A stretch of 64,000 nucleotides of DNA from an uncultured Christensenella sp. (GTDB lineage Bacteria > Bacillota > Clostridia > Christensenellales > Borkfalkiaceae): the NCBI GenBank assembly GCA_910586365.1, contig CAJUGP010000001.1, positions 15,629 through 79,628 on the forward strand, written 5' to 3'. The notes beneath the pieces are model-generated. The model saw nothing but the letters and a program-made list of their open reading frames with translations, made no database searches and was not told the DNA's origin. Below, one piece after another: positions 7,782 to 14,878 of the stretch. The position numbers were made by a program, and so were the translations under genes. Position 1 is the first letter of the stretch. Every line of letters begins with the position of its first letter.

Positions 7782-8471
7782 TCACTTTTGAATTTCCTGC
7801 ATGACTTCCGTAAAATAACCGCTCGGGGAAATCGGCTCGCCGCCGCGGTATAAATGCGCGGTGTCGCCGATCCGTTCGGCGCGGAAGTAAGCGACCCCTT
7901 CGCCGCGCTCTTCGGTGTTAAGAACCGTGATCGCAGTCGGCGCCGTAAACAAACCGTGCAGCAGCGCCTGCGCGGGCAGATTGAGCAAGTGCGACAAAAG
8001 AATCATGCTCACGCCGAAATGACAGAAAATCACCGCCGTTTTATCCGAGTGAGCGTTGACGCGGTATAACCGACCCTGCCGCTCGTAGCCGTACGATAAG
8101 AGCAATTCGTCTGCCTTGCGGCATACCTTTTTATATTCTTCCTGCGCAAAAGCCGTTCGCGGACGCGCAATCCATTGATTTTCACAAAAATTTGCGTCGT
8201 CTTGCGTCCATTCCGCAGGAAGGTAATCCCAAACGATATGACCGTCGACGACAAATTCCCGCGCCCAATCGAGTATTGTTTCGTTTTTCTTCCAATTTTG
8301 TAGCGAAGGAGCCGCCGTTTCGCGCGCGCGGCCGTGCGGAGAAACGAACACGTCGTCCACTTGCCAACCCTTCGTCCGTTCGGCAAGCAGCGCAGCCTCG
8401 CGCTTCCCCTTCTCCGTTAAACAGTCTTTTTCGTAATTCGGATCGCCGTGACGGATCAAAATCAATCTCAT
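7782..8471 (-). CDS. Histidine phosphatase family protein
   Basis: The 229-residue protein is a member of the phosphoglycerate mutase-like branch of histidine phosphatases, cytoplasmic enzymes that form a phosphohistidine. The catalytic RHG is at residues 7-9 (LIRHGDPNYE), an arginine follows in the SPHGRARETA segment, and the second histidine is in VIFCHFGVS. The substrate is not evident; family members act on phosphoglycerate, alpha-ribazole phosphate, sugar phosphates or nucleotides. It overlaps the shikimate-kinase-like gene by 4 nt (ATGA) and gltX follows 8 nt later, so it is part of the same operon. Confidence 0.85.
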   Translation of the reverse strand: MRLILIRHGDPNYEKDCLTEKGKREAALLAERTKGWQVDDVFVSPHGRARETAAPSLQNWKKNETILDWAREFVVDGHIVWDYLPAEWTQDDANFCENQWIARPRTAFAQEEYKKVCRKADELLLSYGYERQGRLYRVNAHSDKTAVIFCHFGVSMILLSHLLNLPAQALLHGLFTAPTAITVLNTEERGEGVAYFRAERIGDTAHLYRGGEPISPSGYFTEVMQEIQK

Positions 8472-8974
8472 AACGCAATCCCGACGGATGCAGCGATCGC
8501 CGTCACCGTTTCCTCGATCGTTTTTCCGCCGCAGTCGACGGTGCGATCGGCATATTTTTCGTAGAGCGGCACGCGCTGCGCATACAGCTCGTCGAGCGAA
8601 GAAACGTCGCCGCGCATGACGACGCCGCGCTTTTCAAACGAAGGAATGCGTTCTTTGACCGCTTCTTTTCCCAATTTCAGATAAATCACCGTGCCGATCG
8701 TTTTCAAATGCTCCATCGCCCGTTCGCAATAGACGACGCTGCCGCCCGTGGCAATCACGCAGCGGTCGGCGTACAACCCCGCATTTACGCGCTCTTCCAC
8801 CTGCAAAAAGCCTTCCGCGCCCTTCTTTTCGATAATTTCGCAGAGCAAAGCGCCCTCTTCGCCTTGAATGAGCAGGTCGCAATCGATGAAACCGTACCCG
8901 ATTTTTTTGGCGAGCAGCACGCCCGCTGTCGATTTTCCCGACGAGGGCATCCCGATCAAAACAAGATTATCCAT
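8468..8974 (-). CDS. Shikimate kinase-like P-loop kinase
   Basis: The 168-residue protein has the AroK fold: Walker A GMPSSGKS at residues 8-15, the DxD motif DCD at 31-33, TGGS at 76-79 and an RVPLYEKYAD segment matching the C-terminal nucleotide/substrate arginine of AroK. However, the shikimate-binding FRxxE motif is FLQVEE (56-61), with Leu in place of the arginine, and the GGG substrate loop is GGS. From memory a clostridial and archaeal subfamily annotated as shikimate kinase shares these changes, so this looks like a distinct kinase rather than a decayed AroK. No other aromatic pathway gene is nearby. The ATG follows the -10 box by 8 nt with no separate ribosome-binding site; the mRNA may be leaderless. 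Confidence 0.7.
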   Translation of the reverse strand: MDNLVLIGMPSSGKSTAGVLLAKKIGYGFIDCDLLIQGEEGALLCEIIEKKGAEGFLQVEERVNAGLYADRCVIATGGSVVYCERAMEHLKTIGTVIYLKLGKEAVKERIPSFEKRGVVMRGDVSSLDELYAQRVPLYEKYADRTVDCGGKTIEETVTAIAASVGIAL

Positions 8975-8982
8975 ACCCTTTT

Positions 8983-9011
8983 ATTATAACCGCCGCATAC
9001 CGTTTTGTCAA
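8983..9011 (-). promoter_or_regulatory. Consensus promoter of the aroK-like to traX operon
   Basis: On the minus strand a perfect TTGACA (9006-9011), 17-bp spacer and TATAAT (8983-8988). The -10 box ends 8 nt before the ATG, leaving essentially no 5' leader. Confidence 0.85.
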
Positions 9012-9056
9012 TCAAACCGTCCGACAATTATTTTATGAAAATTATTCGGTAAGCGC

Positions 9057-9085
9057 TTGACAATATATCGTTTGCATATTATAAT
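9057..9085 (+). promoter_or_regulatory. Consensus promoter of lipoprotein gene
   Basis: TTGACA (9057-9062), 17 bp, TATAAT (9080-9085). It is divergent from the aroK-like promoter; the two -35 boxes are about 45 bp apart. Confidence 0.85.
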
Positions 9086-9111
9086 ATAGAAAAACATTCA
9101 GGAGAATAAAA

Positions 9112-9540
9112 ATGAAAAAGAAACTTGCCACTCTCATCACCTCGCTTACGCTTGTCGCGGTACTGCTTTTCACCCTCTGCGGCTGCTCGACGTACGGAAA
9201 AGTCCAAAGAGCGTTCAAAAACGACGGCTGGACGGAACAGACCGAAATTTCCGACGCGCAGAAAAATGCCGTAAAGGAGCTGTTCGGCGAGGACGCGGAA
9301 AACAAAGTCACCATTCACGTATTCACAAAAGGCATTACGGGGAACGCGACGGTCGTCGAATTCAAATCGGACAAAGAAATGACCGACAGCCTTAAAACGC
9401 TTACCGAAGATCCCTTGCTCGGCACTTACATTAAAAACTTTATCGAAAACATTCAAAATTGCCAAATCGTAAACGGCAACTGCGTTTTGATAAGCGGCTT
9501 TTTAACGGGCGGACTCGAAACCTTCAAAAAATCCAAATAA
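9112..9540 (+). CDS. Small lipoprotein, function unknown
   Basis: A 142-residue secreted protein. The first 25 residues form a lipoprotein signal peptide: a basic start (MKKK), a hydrophobic core, and a lipobox LCGC at 22-25, so Cys25 is the likely lipidated residue and the protein is anchored on the outer face of the membrane. I do not recognise the mature part, which is acidic-basic mixed, about 118 residues, with a hydrophobic C-terminal stretch and two further cysteines in the QNCQIVNGNC segment that might form a disulfide. It has its own consensus promoter, an AGGAG ribosome-binding site and a strong terminator, so it is a single-gene unit. Confidence 0.75.
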   Translation: MKKKLATLITSLTLVAVLLFTLCGCSTYGKVQRAFKNDGWTEQTEISDAQKNAVKELFGEDAENKVTIHVFTKGITGNATVVEFKSDKEMTDSLKTLTEDPLLGTYIKNFIENIQNCQIVNGNCVLISGFLTGGLETFKKSK

Positions 9541-9544
9541 CGAC

Positions 9545-9577
9545 AAAACCCTTCCCCCGCAGGAAGGGTTTTTTTGT
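9545..9577 (+). terminator. Terminator of lipoprotein gene
   Basis: Stem AACCCTTCC (9547-9555) with GGAAGGGTT (9562-9570), 6-nt loop, then a T run. Confidence 0.85.
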
Positions 9578-9605
9578 AATATTGGAAAAAACGCATTAAA
9601 AAAAG

Positions 9606-9634
9606 TTGTTTTTTCCGTACGGATATGTTATACT
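9606..9634 (+). promoter_or_regulatory. Promoter of secG
   Basis: TTGTTT (9606-9611), 17 bp, TATACT (9629-9634), 34 nt upstream of the secG ATG. Confidence 0.65.
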
Positions 9635-9668
9635 TTTTCTTGATTGAAACAATAAAAGGACATATGGA

Positions 9669-9986
9669 ATGAACGCATCTAATCTTTCTTCGATCATCGC
9701 ACAGTTACTCGCGCCCGCGCATCCCGCTTACTTCCCCGTAAGCCTGACTCTCATCATTCTGATGGGCGTCGCCGCGCTTGCCGCGATCATCCTCGTCATG
9801 CTTCAGCCCGGCAACTCGCAGGGCATCGACGCGCTCGGCGGTTCGAGCGAAACTTTTTACGGCAAAAATAAGGGTCGTTCCCTTGAATCCAAACTGAAAA
9901 TGTGGACGTATATCAGTCTCGGCGTGTTAGCCGTTCTTGCGGTTGTCTTTTTCATTTTGCAGATCGACGCAATTTGGAATATCTGA
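9669..9986 (+). CDS. secG: Preprotein translocase subunit SecG
   Basis: The 105-residue membrane protein is the small auxiliary subunit of the SecYEG channel. It shows the family pattern of two transmembrane helices (about residues 24-46 and 80-99) joined by a conserved loop containing MLQPGNSQGIDALGGSSE, close to the canonical Q-x-G-xx-G-GSxE stretch. An N-terminal extension of about 20 residues is longer than in E. coli. Ribosome-binding site AAAGGA at 9655-9660. The secG-rnr-smpB order is widespread in Bacillota and supports the call. Confidence 0.92.
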   Translation: MNASNLSSIIAQLLAPAHPAYFPVSLTLIILMGVAALAAIILVMLQPGNSQGIDALGGSSETFYGKNKGRSLESKLKMWTYISLGVLAVLAVVFFILQIDAIWNI

Positions 9987-10013
9987 CGCGGAAACATATT
10001 TTAGTCGAAAAAC

Positions 10014-10050
10014 AAGGGGCGGCGCCGTAAGAGCACGCCCCTTCTATTTT
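10014..10050 (+). terminator. Hairpin between secG and rnr
   Basis: AAGGGGCG (10014-10021) pairs with CGCCCCTT (10036-10043) around a 14-nt loop; the following tract is CTATTTT, a poor U run. It may be a weak terminator or an mRNA stabiliser that sets lower rnr expression. Confidence 0.5.
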
Positions 10051-10058
10051 ATGAAACA

Positions 10059-12134
10059 ATGAAAGCAAAACAATTTTTACTCGAAAAAATTCAAGACGGT
10101 ACGTTCGCCCTGCTCACCGATACCGAAATCGCCAAGCGCCTGCGCTTGAAAAAACAGGAAGCGTACGCCCTGCGCGATATGCTGCACGCCCTCGTACGCG
10201 AAGGCGAACTTTTGAGCGATTCGCACTACCGTTACGGCACCGCCGAACAGTTTGCGGCGAAAAAAGGCACGATCGCGGGAAACGAACGCGGTTTCGCCTT
10301 TTTCGTTCCCGACGACGGTTCGGGCGATCTTTTTCTGCCGCGGAACAGCTTGAACGGCGCACTGCACGGCGATTGCGTTTTGGCAATCCCAGCCAAAAGT
10401 TACGGCGACAGCGGCGAAGTGCTTGCCGTGATCGACCGCGGATATAAGACGTTCGTCGGCGTTTACCGCGCGGCGCGCGGCGGCGGTTACGTGAAACCGG
10501 ACGAAAGAAAGCTCAATCTGCTCCCCTTCGTCCCCTTTGCCAAAAGCAAATCATGCAAAGACGGCGACAAAGTGGTCGTAAAAATGATCTCTTACAGCGA
10601 AAAAAATCAGCTTGCCGAAGTCGCGGAAATTTTGGGCGCGAGCGGCGATTTCTTCGCGGAAGAGCTATCCCTCATCCGCGCGCATAATCTGCGCGAAGAG
10701 TTTCCCGAAGAAGTACTTGCCGACGCGGAAAAAGCCGCGCAAAAGAGTCTGCCGCGCGACGGACGCGTCGATTTGCGCGACAAGCTTATCATCACCGTAG
10801 ACGGAGAGGACACGCGCGACATTGACGATGCGATCTCCTTGGAAAAGAAAGATGGCAAATACTATCTCGGCGTGCATATTGCCGACGTTTCCGCCTATGT
10901 TCCGCGCGGCTGCGCGCTCGACGAAGAGGCGTTCCGCCGCGGTACGAGCGTATATTTTCCCGACCGCGTGCTGCCCATGCTGCCGCCCGCTCTCTCGAAC
11001 GGGATCTGCTCGCTCAACGAGGGCGAAGAACGGTTCACCCTTTCCTGCTTTATGACGTTGGACAAGCAGGGAAACGTACTTGAAAAACGCATCGCCCCCT
11101 CGCTCATCGTTTCCCGCCGGCGCATGACCTATCATGCCGTCACCGCGATTTACGAACGGGACGAACGGGCGGTAAAAGAATATCCCGATCTGATCGAGAT
11201 TGTCGATACGGCGATCGAGCTGACGAATCTCTTAAAAAAAGCGCGGGAGAGCCGCGGCGGCGTGGCGCTCGACGTAAAAGAAGCGAAAATTCTTTACGAA
11301 AACGGCACGATCTCCATACCCGATTATAACCGTTCGATTTCGCACGAAATGATCGAACAGTTCATGGTGCTCGCCAACGAAAGCGTGGCGACGATCATGA
11401 CGCAGAAGGAAATGCCCTTCATTTACCGCGTGCACGAACGCCCTTCGGAAGAAAAAGCGCGCGACTTTGCAGACTTTCTGCGCGAAGCGGGCGTCCGCGC
11501 TAAGTTCGACCCCGAAAACGTGCGCCCCGCCGATTATGCCGCTCTGCTGCGTTCGCTCGAACGCAATCCGCTCTATCCCCTCGTCAACCGCGTTATGCTC
11601 CGCTCGATGATGAAGGCACGGTATGCAAGCGAAAATCTCGGGCATTTCGGTTTGGCGTCCGACTGCTATTGCCATTTCACTTCCCCCATTCGCCGTTATC
11701 CCGATCTGTGCATTCACCGCATCATAAAAGACGCGCTCACGGATCCAGCCGCCGCGCGCAAACGCCACGAGAATTTCGTGAAAGACGCTTCGATCCGTTC
11801 TTCCGCCTGCGAAAAAAACGCGGCGGACGCCGAACGGGACGTCGACGCGCTTTATATCGCCGCCTACATGGAGAATAAAATCGGCGAGGAGTTCGACGCA
11901 ACCATTTCGGGCGTGACGTCCTTCGGCATTTTCTGCGAGCTTGACAACACGATCGAAGGCATGATCCCCCTTGAAACACTGCCCGACGACAGTTACGAAT
12001 TGCTCGAAAACCGTTATACGCTGCGCGGCATGAAAAATTCCTTCCGCCTCGGCGAACGCGTCCGCGTGCTCGTCGCCGCCGTCGATCACGGCTTGCGGAG
12101 AGTCCACTTTGCCTATCTCGGAAAACAGGCTTGA
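10059..12134 (+). CDS. rnr: Ribonuclease R
   Basis: This 691-residue 3'-to-5' exoribonuclease degrades structured RNA and, with SmpB-tmRNA, defective mRNAs. The order of domains is: N-terminal winged helix (about 1-70), cold-shock domains (about 70-235), RNB catalytic domain starting near residue 245 with the metal-binding motif DGEDTRDIDDAI (248-259), and a C-terminal S1 domain (about 610-690, starting IGEEFDATISGVTSFGIFCEL). Length is typical of the shorter Gram-positive enzymes. No clear Shine-Dalgarno precedes the ATG; the three-codon ATGAAACAATGA just upstream overlaps it. It is followed by smpB, a functional partner. Confidence 0.95.
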   Translation: MKAKQFLLEKIQDGTFALLTDTEIAKRLRLKKQEAYALRDMLHALVREGELLSDSHYRYGTAEQFAAKKGTIAGNERGFAFFVPDDGSGDLFLPRNSLNGALHGDCVLAIPAKSYGDSGEVLAVIDRGYKTFVGVYRAARGGGYVKPDERKLNLLPFVPFAKSKSCKDGDKVVVKMISYSEKNQLAEVAEILGASGDFFAEELSLIRAHNLREEFPEEVLADAEKAAQKSLPRDGRVDLRDKLIITVDGEDTRDIDDAISLEKKDGKYYLGVHIADVSAYVPRGCALDEEAFRRGTSVYFPDRVLPMLPPALSNGICSLNEGEERFTLSCFMTLDKQGNVLEKRIAPSLIVSRRRMTYHAVTAIYERDERAVKEYPDLIEIVDTAIELTNLLKKARESRGGVALDVKEAKILYENGTISIPDYNRSISHEMIEQFMVLANESVATIMTQKEMPFIYRVHERPSEEKARDFADFLREAGVRAKFDPENVRPADYAALLRSLERNPLYPLVNRVMLRSMMKARYASENLGHFGLASDCYCHFTSPIRRYPDLCIHRIIKDALTDPAAARKRHENFVKDASIRSSACEKNAADAERDVDALYIAAYMENKIGEEFDATISGVTSFGIFCELDNTIEGMIPLETLPDDSYELLENRYTLRGMKNSFRLGERVRVLVAAVDHGLRRVHFAYLGKQA

Positions 12135-12140
12135 ATTTTC

Positions 12141-12169
12141 TTGTCATACGCAAACAAGCGTGCTATAAT
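12141..12169 (+). promoter_or_regulatory. Promoter of smpB, 7 nt before the ATG
   Basis: TTGTCA (12141-12146), 17 bp, TATAAT (12164-12169). The ATG is only 7 nt further on and no ribosome-binding site fits between, so transcripts from here should start at or next to the AUG. Confidence 0.7.
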
Positions 12170-12176
12170 AAACGAA

Positions 12177-12629
12177 ATGAAAATCATCGCACTCAACAAA
12201 TCTGCGTCATACGAATATTTTATCGAGGATAAATACGAGGCGGGCGTCGTGCTCGAAGGCAGCGAAGTGAAATCGCTGCGCGCAGGCAGAGCGTCGCTCG
12301 GCGAAAGCTTTTGCGAGATCCGCGGCGGCGAGGTCTTTCTCAAAAACATGCACGTCGCTCTTTACGACAAAAGCGGCGCGTTTTCCACGCGCGATTCGCG
12401 GAAGGACAGAAAGCTGCTTTTGCACCGCGAAGAGATCGCCAAGATCGTCGGAAAGGTGAACGAACGCGGTTACACCCTTGTTCCTTTGAAACTTTATTTC
12501 AAAGAAGCGCTCGTCAAAGTGGAAGTTGCCCTTTGCAAAGGCAAACACACTTACGATAAAAAACGATCGATCATGGAGCGCGACGTCAAGCGCGAAACCG
12601 ATCGCGCATTAAAAGAATTCAACCGTTAA
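12177..12629 (+). CDS. smpB: SsrA-binding protein SmpB
   Basis: The 150-residue RNA-binding protein partners with tmRNA in ribosome rescue. It has the SmpB beta-barrel signature (EAGVVLEGSEVKSLRAGRASL near residue 21 onward, shortened here to its key GSEVKSLR) and the C-terminal KGKHTYDKR-type tail followed by basic residues that enter the mRNA channel. The start at 12177 matches the family N-terminus; an upstream in-frame start would overlap the promoter. Translation may be leaderless, with read-through from rnr as a second source of mRNA. metY follows 12 nt after the stop. Confidence 0.95.
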   Translation: MKIIALNKSASYEYFIEDKYEAGVVLEGSEVKSLRAGRASLGESFCEIRGGEVFLKNMHVALYDKSGAFSTRDSRKDRKLLLHREEIAKIVGKVNERGYTLVPLKLYFKEALVKVEVALCKGKHTYDKKRSIMERDVKRETDRALKEFNR

Positions 12630-12641
12630 GGAGAAAATGAA

Positions 12642-13913
12642 ATGAGCAACTACAAAACCGATACGCTTTGCGTGCAAGCGGGCTATAAACCCGAAACAGG
12701 CGAAAGCCGCATTCCGCAAATTTGCCAAAGCACCACGTTTTATTACGGCGAAACGCAGGCGATGGCGGATTTGTTCGATCTGAAAGCGGACGGTTTTTTC
12801 TATTCCCGCCTTGCCAACCCCACCGTGGAAGCGCTCGAAAAGAAGATAACCGCGCTCGAAGGCGGCGCATACGCCCTCGGCTGCGCTTCGGGTATGTCCG
12901 CCATATTGCTCACCGTGATGACGGTTTGCGAAGCGGGCGACAACATTGTTTGCGCAAGCGAAATCTACGGCGGCACATACAATTTATTTTCGGTCACCCT
13001 GCCGAAGTTCGGCATCGAATGCCGCTTTTTCAACGCCGACGACAGCGCGGAAAAAATCGATTCGCTGATCGACGGGCGCACCAAGCTCGTCTTTGCGGAA
13101 ACGATCGCCAATCCCGCGATCGTCGTGCTCGACTTCGATAAGCTCTCCGCCGTCTGCAAAAAACACGGCGTGCTGTTTGCGGTGGACAACACGCTTGCCA
13201 CCCCTGCCCTCTGCCGTCCCGCCGAATGGGGCGTAAATATCGTCATTCACTCGACGACCAAATATATGGACGGGCACGCGGCGGCGCTCGGCGGCATGAT
13301 CGTCGACTGCGGCACGTTCTCCTTCAAAAACAATCCCCGTTACCCCGCCTTCAACACGCCCGACGAGAGTTATCACGGGTTGATTTACGCCGATCTTGCC
13401 GTAGCCTTCGGCACCAAGTGTCGCGCGCAGATGATGCGCGATACGGGCGCGATCATGAGTCCGCAGAACGCATTTTTAACCTATCTCGGTTCGGATACGC
13501 TCGCCCTGCGCATGGAACGCCACAGCCGCAACGCCGAAAAGGTGGCGCTGTATCTTAAAAATCATCCCAAAATCGAATGGGTGAAATACGCCGCCCTCGA
13601 CGACAGTCCTTACCGCACTTTGGCGCAGAAATATCTGCCGAACGGCTGCGGCGGCATGATGAGCTTCGGCATCAAAGGCGGCTCGAAGGCTTGCGCGCGC
13701 TTTATGGAAGCGCTGCAGCTCGTCACGCAGGAAACGCACGTTGCCGACGTAAGAAGCTGTATTCTGCATCCCGCATCGACGACGCACCGCCAACTCAGCG
13801 AAAAACAACTCGAAGAAGCGGGCATCGCGCCCAACCTCGTGCGCCTTTCGGTCGGAATCGAAGCCGCCGAGGATATTATCGCCGACGTTGAAAACGCGCT
13901 GAAATCCGTTTAA
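12642..13913 (+). CDS. metY: O-acetylhomoserine sulfhydrylase-type PLP enzyme
   Basis: The 423-residue enzyme belongs to the Cys/Met metabolism PLP family and probably condenses O-acetylhomoserine with sulfide (or a thiol) to give homocysteine. The Schiff-base lysine is Lys207 in HSTTKYMDGH, the substrate/phosphate-binding YSRLANPT lies near residue 55, and the ASGMSAI segment near residue 85 binds the cofactor. Cystathionine gamma-synthase or methionine gamma-lyase are alternatives within the family, but the next gene, metA, makes the acetylated substrate. Ribosome-binding site AAGGAG is 8 nt upstream of the ATG at 12642. No SAM riboswitch is visible in the 12-nt gap. Confidence 0.88.
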   Translation: MSNYKTDTLCVQAGYKPETGESRIPQICQSTTFYYGETQAMADLFDLKADGFFYSRLANPTVEALEKKITALEGGAYALGCASGMSAILLTVMTVCEAGDNIVCASEIYGGTYNLFSVTLPKFGIECRFFNADDSAEKIDSLIDGRTKLVFAETIANPAIVVLDFDKLSAVCKKHGVLFAVDNTLATPALCRPAEWGVNIVIHSTTKYMDGHAAALGGMIVDCGTFSFKNNPRYPAFNTPDESYHGLIYADLAVAFGTKCRAQMMRDTGAIMSPQNAFLTYLGSDTLALRMERHSRNAEKVALYLKNHPKIEWVKYAALDDSPYRTLAQKYLPNGCGGMMSFGIKGGSKACARFMEALQLVTQETHVADVRSCILHPASTTHRQLSEKQLEEAGIAPNLVRLSVGIEAAEDIIADVENALKSV

Positions 13914-13932
13914 TTTAACAATTCACACCGTT

Positions 13933-14838
13933 ATGCCTATCGTCATTGATAAAAATATCCCCGCGTATTCGGTTTTGCGCAACGAACGCATCTTCGTCAT
14001 GGACAAAGAACGCGCCACAACGCAGGATATCCGCCCCATCGAGATCGCCGTGCTCAACCTTATGCCGACCAAGACGGAAACCGAAACGCAGTTCATGCGG
14101 CTATTATCCAACTCGCCGTTACAAGTGAATATCTCCCTCATTCATACGCAGAGCTATCGCTCGAAAAATACCGACGCGGCATACCTCGATCGGTTTTACG
14201 TGCCCTTCGAGCAGATCAAAGACCGCCATTTCGACGGCATGATCGTCACGGGCGCGCCCGTGGAGGATCTGCCCTTTTCCGAAGTCGCGTATTGGCAGGA
14301 ACTGAAAACGCTGCTCGATTTTACGCGGACGAACGTCACCTCGACCATTTTCATCTGCTGGGGCGCGATGGCGGCGCTCAATCATTTTTACAGCATCGAA
14401 AAAATCGCGTTGCCGCAAAAGCTGTTCGGCGTATTCGCGCATAAAAAAACGGCGGCGGACGGAAGCGATCCGTTGATGCGCGGCATTTCGGACGTGTTCC
14501 ATATCTGCCACTCGCGCCACTCCACCGTGCGGTTATCCGACGTAAAAAAACAAAGCAACTTAAAAATCCTCGCCACGTCGGCGCGTGCGGGCGTTTCGAT
14601 CGTAAGCAGCCTGGACGACAAGGAAATTTTCGTGCTCGGACATATGGAATACGACCGCGATACGCTCAAAAAAGAATACGAACGCGACCTTGCGAAGGGC
14701 TTGCCCATTTCCAAACCGCACAGCTATTTTGCCGACCGCTCTTGCGAAAAAATCAACATGAATTGGACTTCGACCGCCAATCTGTTCTATAATAATTGGC
14801 TCAATTTCGTATACCAAACGACGCCCTATCGCTTATAA
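13933..14838 (+). CDS. metA: Homoserine O-acetyltransferase MetA
   Basis: The 301-residue cytoplasmic enzyme acylates homoserine as the first committed step to methionine. Catalytic Cys142 is in FICWGAM and the His-Glu pair in GHMEY (237, 239). Residue 111, which sets acyl specificity in this family (Glu for acetyl-CoA, Gly for succinyl-CoA), is Glu in TGAPVEDLPF, so acetyl-CoA is the expected donor, consistent with metY next door. There is no recognisable Shine-Dalgarno in the 19-nt gap after metY; translation may depend on coupling. A terminator follows. Confidence 0.93.
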   Translation: MPIVIDKNIPAYSVLRNERIFVMDKERATTQDIRPIEIAVLNLMPTKTETETQFMRLLSNSPLQVNISLIHTQSYRSKNTDAAYLDRFYVPFEQIKDRHFDGMIVTGAPVEDLPFSEVAYWQELKTLLDFTRTNVTSTIFICWGAMAALNHFYSIEKIALPQKLFGVFAHKKTAADGSDPLMRGISDVFHICHSRHSTVRLSDVKKQSNLKILATSARAGVSIVSSLDDKEIFVLGHMEYDRDTLKKEYERDLAKGLPISKPHSYFADRSCEKINMNWTSTANLFYNNWLNFVYQTTPYRL

Positions 14839-14843
14839 ATAAC

Positions 14844-14876
14844 AAAAAAAACGCCCCCGGAGGGGCGTTTTTCTTT
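14844..14876. terminator. Bidirectional terminator between metA and thrS
   Basis: A GC-rich stem of AAAACGCCCC type with AGGGGCGTTTT, flanked by A and T runs on both sides, serves metA on the plus strand and thrS on the minus strand. Confidence 0.85.
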
Positions 14877-14878
14877 TT

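Noticed and set aside
10050..10061. Two- or three-codon mini-ORFs overlapping the starts of rnr (ATGAAACAATGA), secG (ATGGAATGA) and metY (ATGAAATGA)
   Set aside because: In A-rich leaders such words arise easily, and for metY the ribosome-binding site spacing favours the second ATG; no evidence of function.
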